Shown here piece by piece: positions 57,086-64,000 of a stretch of DNA of 64,000 nucleotides; position 1 is the first letter of the stretch, and every line of letters starts with the position of its first letter. The DNA comes from Vombatus ursinus. Taxonomy: Eukaryota; Chordata; Mammalia; Diprotodontia; Vombatidae. The stretch lies in assembly GCF_900497805.2 (NCBI RefSeq), contig NW_020954681.1:4010073-4074072 (forward strand), given 5' to 3'. Under the pieces are notes generated by a model. It saw only the letters and a program-made list of their open reading frames with translations. It made no database searches and was not told the origin of the DNA. Made by a program: the position numbers and the translations under genes.

Positions 57086-57231
57086 ATCTACATGTATTTT
57101 ATATAAACATATGTTTTAATACTTCAAGAGGCTGTGAGACTTCCACTGTTGATCTGCTCTCTACCAATCCATATTTCAACCCTTATACAACTTAGTAAAT
57201 AGAGTTGTTGCTCCAGCCAAAAGAATGCATG

Positions 57232-57284
<53 letters not shown>

Positions 57285-57479
57285 TGGCTAAGATAGTAAA
57301 GAGCCTCTATGAACTTAACTAGGCTGGCCTTCAGACAACAGGAGCACAAGCCCCATACTAGATGCCTTCCTACCTTGATAAGACCTGCTAGAGGTTGGGC
57401 TCTGTCAACACTGGGTCTTCTGGAACCTAAGGTCACCTCTATGCCAGGATGCAGCACAAGAGTAGGATAATGGTAGAGA
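57086..57479. other. unassigned sequence with (CA)n
   Basis: Contains a CA microsatellite of about 23 units at 57236-57282. Otherwise nothing is recognised. Confidence 0.5.
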
Positions 57480-57744
57480 ATTTTTGTTGTTGTTATTGAA
57501 TCATTCAGTTGCATTGGACTTTTTGTGACCCTGTGGACCCACAGCATGCCAGTTCTGTCCATATTTCTTGGCAAAGATACTAGAATGGTTTATCATTTCC
57601 TTCTCCAATGGATTAAAGCAAACATAGGTTAAATGACTTGTCCAAGGTCACACAACTAGGAAGCATCTGAGGCCAGATTTAAACTCAGGTCTTCCTGACT
57701 CCAGGCTCAGTGTGCTATCTACTGCAGCGCCACCTAGCTGCCTT
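57480..57744 (-). mobile_element. long SINE, full length
   Basis: Reverse copy: tttgttgttgttattgaatc, gcaaagatactagaatggtt, catttccttctccaatgg, cttgtccaaggtcacacaac, then cactgcagcgccacctagctg. Flanks gtagagaat and gtggagaat suggest a short decayed duplication. Confidence 0.85.
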
Positions 57745-57774
57745 GTGGAGAATACATACACACAAACATAGATA

Positions 57775-58270
57775 AGGAAATCTCCCTGTCATTCCCTTCA
57801 GTACTTCCCTGTTACTGTCTGGGGCACCACCTTCCTCAGTCACCCAGGCTCACAACCATGGCGTCATCCTTGACTCCTCCCTCTCACTCACCCCACATAT
57901 CCATTCTAATGCCAAATCTCATCCTCTCTACCTCCACAACATCTCTTGGGTCTGTACTCTTCTCTCTATTGACACAGACACTTTCTTAGCTCAGGTTCTC
58001 ATCACCTGTAACCTGGACTATTGTAATAGACTTCTATTGATCTCCATGCCTCAAGTCTCCTCCCACTCCAAACCATCCTCCACTCAGCTGCTAGCATGAT
58101 TTTGAAAAAAAGCATAAATCTGACTATGTCAACCCCTGCCCCCATCTCCCAGGGAGATCTAGTGATTCACTGTCACCGCCAGAATCAAATATAAAGCTCT
58201 CTTCCTGGCTCTTCATAATCACAAGGCCCCTTCCTACCTGTCAAGTCTTCTTTCACCTTTCTTCCTCTGC
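57775..58270 (+). mobile_element. L2 LINE relic
   Basis: Shows ccatggcgtcatccttgact, gtaacctggactattgtaat, agcataaatctgactatgtc and cacaaggccccttcctacct. Confidence 0.75.
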
Positions 58271-58339
58271 GTATTCCCTGGTCCAGCTGAAATAGCCTCG
58301 TAGTTCTTGTAGCTTATACCCCATCTCCCAGCTCCCACT

Positions 58340-58562
58340 ATAGACAGACAGATAGATAGATAGACAGACAGATAGTACGCACACACAATATATACATATA
58401 TATGCACTATATATATGTATGTGTATATATGTATATGTATATATATGTGTGTGTGTGTATATATAGATGAATTTTATATACATATATATATACCACACAC
58501 AACACAATACATAGTATGAGCTGGTGTGTGTGTGTGTGTGTGTGTGTATACATATATATATA
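58340..58562. repeat. compound microsatellite (GATA/GACA, TA, GT, CA)
   Basis: A GATA/GACA run at 58340-58375 is followed by about 180 bp of alternating ta, tgta and gt units. The open frames here merely translate the repeats (Ile/Tyr/His/Thr strings). Confidence 0.9.
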
Positions 58563-58720
58563 TGATTCATCCAAGTCTTCCTGTGTTTCCCTTAATTCCA
58601 CATATTTATTGTTTCTTAGGCATGAGACTGAACCTTGTCATTCCCAGATGAGGAAACTCCCTTTACTAATGCAGCTTGCTACCTTCTCTACAACTCATAG
58701 TGTTCCAAAGTTGCCTAGAG

Positions 58721-59038
58721 CAGTGGTGTCAAACTCAAAAAGAAATGGAGGCCACTAATCCACACACAAAGATCCCTGTAGGCCATCTATTAACTTACTT
58801 TTAAAATGTAATATTATCTACTTCATATTGTATTTTTATTTATTTTGTTAAATATTTCCTGTTTTGCATGACTCTGCATACATGATGGATGTCAGATTGC
58901 TTGTCTTCTAAGTGGGTGGGGAGGGGCTGGAAGAGGGGAGAATTTGGAATTGAAAATAATTTTAAAAAAATAATAAAGTATTTTATTAAATATTTCCCAA
59001 TTACATTTTAATTGGGTTTGGTGTATTTGACACCTTAG
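58721..59038 (+). mobile_element. hAT-type element carrying a HAL1 fragment
   Basis: Starts cagtggtgtcaaactc and ends with tttgacaccttag, imperfect inverted termini. Flanking octamers gcctagag (58713-58720) and gtctagaa (59039-59046) match at 6 of 8. The interior (ttaaatatttcccaattaca, and tttaattgggtttggtg) is the usual AT-rich filler of this family. It has no transposase. Confidence 0.75.
58860..58978 (+). mobile_element. truncated HAL1 3' end with 19-bp target duplication
   Basis: Begins tgttttgcatgact, as at 3898 of the complete HAL1. It is followed by the ggtggggaggggctgg-type purine block and an A-rich tail. Flanks tattttgttaaatatttcc (58841-58859) and tattttattaaatatttcc (58979-58997) differ at one base. 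Confidence 0.82.
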
Positions 59039-59168
59039 GTCTAGAAGACTAAAAGGTTAAGGGACTTGCCCAGGGTCATACAGCCGGTATAGATCAGAGG
59101 CAATACTTGAACCCAGGTCTTCCTGGTTTTGAGAACAGCTCTCTAACCATTACACTAAGCTGCCTCTT

Positions 59169-59250
59169 ATCATTTTTTCTTCTAGTATGAATTTTCTTCC
59201 CTCATATTCATAAACAACAATTTATTTAGCCATTCTCCATTGGGAGGTAG
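59169..59250 (-). repeat. old L1 ORF2 fragment beside a SINE
   Basis: Shows ctcatattcataaacaacaa and tttagccattctccattggg, matching the reverse ORF2 C-terminal text at 31.73-31.77 kb. A like piece follows the next SINE at 60.23 kb. Confidence 0.6.
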
Positions 59251-60109
59251 GTATTTTGACAGCTGCATGACCAGGAGGGTTAACAAAGGGGGCTTTTAGC
59301 TCTGGAGGAAGGACTTGAAAGCACAAAGAGTAACCATTATGAAAGAAAGCTAATGTTCTAGCAGGGGATGTTGTCATCCTTCAAGGGAAAGGTAAATGGA
59401 AAGCACACTGTTTGTTAGTATACAGTTATTCCAGAACTTGAAAATGTTTCTGAAAGGCAAGTGAAAATGTATCATCATAAAGCCAAAAGGACTATTACTC
59501 TGCATTATGGTGGATAATTGCTGACATGATATCGTTCAAGGTGAATTCTGTTTCTTTTCATCAAAGTGTAATTATCCTTGAAACAGGCCTTCCCCACATC
59601 TAGATTCCCTTTGATACCAGGGAACTCTTTCTAAAGTCAGAATGCTGGTTTCTAGGGTGCTCTATCCACTCAATTGTTAACTGAATTTTCATTTTCCTAG
59701 GGTCACTGGGGGATTATGCACAATAATTGAACAATGCCTTAATGAATTTAATTTGGTAGCTCCATGTGCCCGTGTGACTAGTTCCTAGTGCTTATTTCAT
59801 TTTAAATTTGGATATGATTAGATATGGACAAAATTATTATACTATGCAGAAATAAGCCCTAAGATTTCACCTAATGTCAGAGCTGAAAAGCCTTGTGGAA
59901 GCCACTTGGCCTAAACCGTATCTGGACAAGAATTCCCTACAACCTCAGAGACGAGTAGTATTGCAGCCTTCTCTTGAGAACTAGCAGTAAGGGGGATCCC
60001 CATGACCTCTGGAAGCAGCACATTCAACTCTGGTCCAGGAAGTTGTTTTGTTTTGTTTTCCCTAACTGGTTTAAATAAAACCCCAGACTGATTTCTACAG
60101 CTTTCCCCC
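59251..60109. other. unassigned sequence
   Basis: No repeat recognised. Confidence 0.35.
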
Positions 60110-60233
60110 TCTAGCCTAGAGTACTGAGAGGTTAAGGGACTTACCCAATACATCAGAGGCAGTACTTGAACTCAGGTCTTCCTGGATTTGAGGACAGACA
60201 GTTCTCTACCCACTACACTAGGCTGCCTCTCAT
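60110..60233 (-). repeat. gaggcagc-type SINE fragment
   Basis: Shows ctagcctagagtactgagag, gttaagggacttacccaata, ggtcttcctggatttgagg and actaggctgcctctc. Confidence 0.75.
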
Positions 60234-60310
60234 CACTGTTTCTTATGGCACAAATTTATTCCATCATATTCATCAGCCACAATTTATTTAGCCATTCTCC
60301 ATTGGAATAC
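60234..60310 (-). repeat. old L1 ORF2 fragment beside a SINE
   Basis: Shows tgtttcttatggcacaaat, catcatattcatcagccaca and ttatttagccattctccatt. Confidence 0.65.
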
Positions 60311-60445
60311 TGCTCTTCATTCTACGCTCTGGGGCCAACCAAACAAGTCTCACCCCCTTTTCCACACCACAACATTTGGAATTACTTGAAGACAGTTATC
60401 ATCTTCCTGCTCTCATTCTAAGCATTCCAAATTCCTTCCAACAGA
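60311..60445 (-). mobile_element. CR1/L3-type LINE 3' fragment
   Basis: Shows ctctggggccaaccaaacaa, ccttttccacaccacaaca, ttacttgaagacagttatca and attccaaattccttccaac, the reverse L3 3' region. Confidence 0.65.
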
Positions 60446-62334
60446 AACTGTAAGAAATGGTGTCTAGCCCCTCATCATACTGGTCTCTCATTCTTCTGGA
60501 TGCTCTTTGGCTTCACTGTGTCCCTTCTAAGCTGCACCCCAGGGCCGTAGATGAGGGGTGGAGTCCTTCTCTATCTAACGTAATGAGGCCAAGGGGTAAG
60601 GAGTTACCAAGGCTTCCCACATGGAGTGTGGACTCAACTAGCTGCCCTGGTATTGGGAAAACTGGCCTTTAGCATCACCTGCCCTTGTCTCCCACTCTCC
60701 TGTCACACACACAGACACATAGACATGTATGGATATTCTCTGTCGGCTTCTCAGGGGACAGCTTCACTCATCACTAAGTCCCCTAATATGGCTGCCAAGA
60801 TAGATGACACAGGATGCTGTGAAATGGTCCACCAGAAGCAGACAGGGTCAAATGTGCAGCGGCTGGGCTCACTTATTAAAGGGATTCCCCCCAATACACT
60901 GGATATCACCTTCATTTCTGGATATATCCTTGCCCTCCTCCAGCAAGCCATTCTTTGTAACAATGATTAAAGAGAGAAAGGGGAAGACAAAGTGCTGAAA
61001 AACCAACCCTCATCAGCCATGTCTGATAGTACATACCATATGCTACACCCACAATCCCCTAGCTCCACAAAGCTGCAAAGGGAATGCTCATTGTTCAGAT
61101 CTTCTTCAGACCAAGCTTGGGCACTACAAATACAACACACAGACAATAAATATAGCCTCATCATTGTATTCTGGCCATTTACCTTGATGCAGTCTCAATG
61201 AGGTTCACTTTTCAAATGAAAGTGTTCAGTGCTATGGGCATGCTACTTCTTGGCTGGACTATACATCAGCCCATCATCACTGACTGCATAGCTTTCACCT
61301 GTACTTTCCTTCCAAATTAACTCAGTTTACAAAAAGCTAATAATGTAAGCTTTTGTGGCAGGGACTTTTAACTGACTGCAAAACTGTCACTTTTAAATGT
61401 CTCATGGATTTGTGTTATTAAATCAACAGAATTAGACTCCAAATTAATTCAGGGAAGCAAACAATAGAAAATGAGGTCAGGATTGTTAGTAGAAAAACAG
61501 ACAAGGAGATTAATTGATCCATAGTCAGATTGTACAGGTGATACCCAGGAAAAAAATAGGTCAACATTTTCCCTCTCTCTTAATTGCATGTCCCTCTGCC
61601 TCTTCTCTTTGTTAGACATATCTGCTACATGATTAGTCAGGAGTAACCTGGGTCATCAGCCTCCCTTAGAAGGCTCTCCGATTCTCCTCTCCTGACTCTA
61701 TTCCTAATTCCCTATAAAGCACTCAGTATTCCCTCTGTCTGCATCAGACTGGCCCATATCCCCCTTACACCCTGCTCCCTGTTCACCCTATTCTACCCCC
61801 TTTCGGATTGGATGGGATAGTCAACTGGAGGGCAATGATACAAGAATAGAGATGATACAGTGATCATTTAAAGGACCAATGATGAAGAATGCTATCTGCT
61901 TCTTGACAGAGAGATGATGGATTCAAGATACAGAATGAGACACACATTTTTAGACAGGGACAACGCGGAGAACTCTTTTGCTTGACTATGTATATTTGTT
62001 ACTGATTTTTATTTCCTTTTTTTTCCCAGTGAATGGAGGCAGGAAGGAGAGATTATAAATGGTTATTAATTGCAAAATTTTATTTAATTTTAAAAAAAGA
62101 AGTGGCCCTGTACTATTTGGTTCGAATGTAAGAAAGCCCAAGGCAAACAGTGTATTATTAGTTCACTGACCTTGTACAAACAGGTTATGTATACAGAAGG
62201 GAGGCCAAAGGTAGCACCCACCCACAAGAGAGTAAAAGTTAACAAATCTTTATACCATGGAGACTGGGCCTTTGTCATTCTGATGATTATTTCTTAAGAA
62301 AAGAGAAAGAACACCACATTTCATTAGGATTTTT
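60446..62334. other. largely unique sequence; possible downstream flank of the gene at 62.5 kb
   Basis: About 1.9 kb with no repeat recognised. A 114-codon plus-strand frame (60626-60970) and opposed frames overlap without motif support. Confidence 0.4.
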
Positions 62335-62340
62335 TTTATT
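62335..62340 (-). terminator. polyadenylation signal AATAAA
   Basis: On the minus strand AATAAA lies about 130 bases after the stop codon at 62469. It is followed by a GT/T-rich stretch (tgtggtgttctttctctttt), the usual downstream element. There is no long genomic poly(A) here, which is against a fresh retrocopy. Confidence 0.5.
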
Positions 62341-62468
62341 TGCTAAGATTAATTACAAGAGCAAAAAATGGTTTCAAATTTCACTAATCCAGCAAATGCT
62401 CAGGGTCTGAAACTTCACTGACAGACAAAACCACAGGGATCCAGGAAGTTGTTTCACACTTAGTCATT

Positions 62469-63344
62469 TTATCTGATTATTTTAACGAAGGGGAATGCGT
62501 TGTAGAGATACAGTAAGTACAAGGTGACAAAGGTGGCCTTAATTTCATGGATTAGGTCATGACTGAAGGGCTGTGGCGCACTCTTCTTCCCCTTAACCCT
62601 GCTGTAATATGTTTTGCCCAAAAACGCTCCTGAGGCCCCCAAATGGCAGTGTCTGATTCTCTCCTTCAAGTTTACGTGCACCATTAGGAAGCTGAAACTG
62701 CGAGAAATTCCGAACATGGTGGGTGAGACTGGCCCTGGGAAACGCTGGCACAGAGGGAGGCCACCAGAGGGCAGAACTGAGACACAGCAGGCTTCCACTG
62801 AGGAGACGGGACTCCAGCATGACTTGACATAGAGAAGCAACTGGAAGACCTTTACAATCTCCTTGTGAATCAGGGCCTCAAACCAATCAAGGAAAGCCAT
62901 AACCAAGGTGAAAAGCAGTTGGTACTGAATGGCCCTCAGAATAATGCTGTAGGCATCTTCCTGGTATAATACAACCAGAATATAGTAACCCCATTGACAC
63001 AGTCTGAGTAGGGTCTCGACAGGATGTTTCTGCACATATCTTAGCAGCCACCAAGTGCCTATGCTTGCCCCATAGAACAGAATTTGAATAGAATTCCAAA
63101 GCCAGGAACGTACAACAAGTAGGATCTGCCCCAGGATCAAGACAGTGGGGACCAGCACTGACACATAGCACTTATTGGCTGAGGTGTAAAAAAGCTCTGT
63201 GAAGGTCAAGATGTAGGATGAAGCCAGGTTTATCATGTACTGTGAGGTCACATAGTTTTTAACCCATAAGGCCTGGAAGAAGCAGTAAAACCTGATCACA
63301 AAGGGAGGTAGCTGATCTAGGGCCCATCTTCTGTGGGACATCAT
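62469..63344 (-). CDS. single-exon multi-pass membrane protein, family unknown
   Basis: The open frame on the minus strand extends from a TAG just upstream of 63416 to TAA at 62469-62471. The first ATG, at 63344, has G at -3 (context ggggATGATG) and gives about 291 residues starting MMSHRRWALDQLPPFV. Hydrophobic stretches, numbered from this Met, lie near residues 14-28, 37-54, 60-79, 84-101, 119-137 and 142-158, with a last one near 271-287 (FVTLYLLYLYNAFPF). The loops include WLLRYVQKHPVETLLRLCQW, and the C-terminal third (about 176-265) is more polar and basic (KERIRHCHLGASG, YYSRVKGKKSAPQ). There is no ER-retention or catalytic motif I can name. An uninterrupted frame this long is very unlikely by chance. 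It could be a complete gene, a terminal exon (a weak acceptor ttttag lies near 63470), or an intact retrocopy of a spliced gene. I do not recognise the family. Confidence 0.5.
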   Translation of the reverse strand: MMSHRRWALDQLPPFVIRFYCFFQALWVKNYVTSQYMINLASSYILTFTELFYTSANKCYVSVLVPTVLILGQILLVVRSWLWNSIQILFYGASIGTWWLLRYVQKHPVETLLRLCQWGYYILVVLYQEDAYSIILRAIQYQLLFTLVMAFLDWFEALIHKEIVKVFQLLLYVKSCWSPVSSVEACCVSVLPSGGLPLCQRFPGPVSPTMFGISRSFSFLMVHVNLKERIRHCHLGASGAFLGKTYYSRVKGKKSAPQPFSHDLIHEIKATFVTLYLLYLYNAFPFVKIIR

Positions 63345-63559
63345 CCCCTTGGAGGGGGAACTGAGCCCCTTCCTCCCAGGCTTCTCAGTGCCCAACCTGT
63401 GGTCTTTGGTAGGCACAAGCTAGACGGAGGCCCTCAGCCTGTGCTGCTCAAGATATCTGTTCCATCAGCTGACCTAAAAATTGTGATATCATAAAACCCC
63501 AGGAGTGGCATCATTCTGTAGGATAAGTATCATTACTATAAATGGTAAAATGGACTTTT

Positions 63560-63645
63560 AAAGTAGCATGTACTCAATGTCCATCATGTGTGTGACCTTG
63601 GGAAAGTCTCTGGTCTTGTTTCCTTAGCTATAAGGTAATTTAATA
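63560..63645 (+). repeat. MIR3-like core fragment
   Basis: Shows catgtgtgtgaccttgggaa and tgtttccttagctataagg, followed by an AT-rich run of ataatat units to about 63.72 kb. Confidence 0.5.
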
Positions 63646-63743
63646 TAATATTATGTATAATATAGTATTATATGATATTATAAGGTAGAATATGAGATAT
63701 ATAATATGCCCCTATAATATCATCTGGAGCCATTGCTCCAGAT

Positions 63744-63893
63744 TTGGGGTTCTTCATCTTTTTGTGGCATGGACCCTTTGGTAAGGGTCAAAAGATGGAC
63801 AAAATACATAGAACTACAAAGGAAATAAATTATATTGAAATACAACTAATGAAACAAACAAGCAAATTAACTGCAGGTTAAGAATTATTCCTG
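63744..63893 (-). mobile_element. hAT-type DNA transposon fragment
   Basis: Shows ttggggttcttcatcttttt, gtggcatggaccctttgg and tacaaaggaaataaattata, ending near gcaggttaagaattattcctg. It is related to the plus-strand copy at 44.1 kb. Confidence 0.65.
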
Positions 63894-63934
63894 CCTAGGG
63901 TCTGTGCCCTGCAAATGCAATCTACTAAAGGGGA

Positions 63935-64000
63935 AGGGAAGGAAATAAGCATTTATGTAGCACCAACTATGTATCAAGCACTGTGCTAAGCACTGTTTTG
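63935..64000 (-). repeat. old repeat with an L2-like terminus, cut by the window end
   Basis: Shows taagcatttatgtagcacca, actatgtatcaagcactgtg and ctaagcactgt. Confidence 0.55.

Larger units (their letters stand above)
58615..59168 (-). repeat. gaggcagc-type SINE, host of a nested hAT
   Basis: The left part (58615-58720: gaggaaactccctttactaa, aaagttgcctagag) and the right part (59039-59168: ggttaagggacttgcccagg, ggtcttcctggttttgaga, actaagctgcctct) make one reverse SINE. Confidence 0.75.

Noticed and set aside
57236-57282. CA/GT and TA tracts as possible CRISPR-like or tandem-coding arrays
   Set aside because: Simple dinucleotide repeats without spacers, in a mammalian nuclear context.
58253-58601. 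His/Thr/Ile/Tyr-rich frames
   Set aside because: Direct translations of the compound microsatellite.

Overview
The window is ordinary nuclear DNA of a mammal, most likely a marsupial. It is packed with interspersed repeats. tRNA-headed SINEs with the head ggcagctaggtggc (a type I associate with marsupials) occur beside MIR, MIR3-like, L2 and CR1/L3 relics, hAT miniature transposons, an L1 lineage and a half-L1 (HAL1) element. There is no operon, no rRNA or CRISPR, no tRNA gene outside SINE heads, and no multi-exon gene I can recognise. No LTR retrovirus-like element is recognisable. The species cannot be fixed from sequence alone.

Layout. 1-4.5 kb: old MIR-like repeats carrying a palindromic hAT element, then an old L1 3' end split by a complete 2.7-kb HAL1 with a 16-bp target duplication. 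4.5-13 kb: a 2.2-kb CR1/L3 relic on the minus strand, containing an exactly 100-N assembly gap in a CTTT microsatellite, and two L2 relics. 13-17 kb: repeat-poor, no coding signal. 17-31 kb: mosaic of L3, L2, MIR and L2-ended repeats, plus an unidentified stretch at 24.8-26.1 kb. 31.2-37.7 kb: a full-length L1 on the minus strand, with 5'UTR, ORF1, ORF2 and 3'UTR, bounded by a perfect 14-bp target duplication; both ORFs are decayed. 37.7-54 kb: L2, MIR, SINE and two more L1 3' ends. 54.2-55.7 kb: repeat-poor. 55.7-60.6 kb: a truncated L1 with a 13-bp duplication, a three-level nest (HAL1 fragment in hAT in SINE), and two separate SINE/L1 junctions that look alike. 60.6-64 kb: mostly unique sequence holding the only convincing host-like reading frame.

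That reading frame (minus strand, ATG at 63344, stop at 62469) would encode a roughly 291-residue multi-pass membrane protein in one exon. A polyadenylation signal and a GT-rich stretch lie about 130 bases past the stop. I cannot assign it to a family; it is the main candidate for something undescribed.

SINE shorthand used below. Long SINE: head ggcagctaggtgg, tail ggagaaggaaatggcaaa, ending in CAA repeats. Short SINE: same head, ending after the cttaacccc-ttgcct motif plus an A-rich tail. Gaggcagc SINE: head gaggcagc, tail gagggagtttcctc. MIR and MIR3-like copies are named from their cores (tgacttgcccagggtcaca, cccattttacagatgagg) and tails. Where strand is given, it is the strand on which the tRNA-like head or the LINE sense sequence reads 5' to 3'. 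Family names come from memory of consensus sequences; no database search was run.
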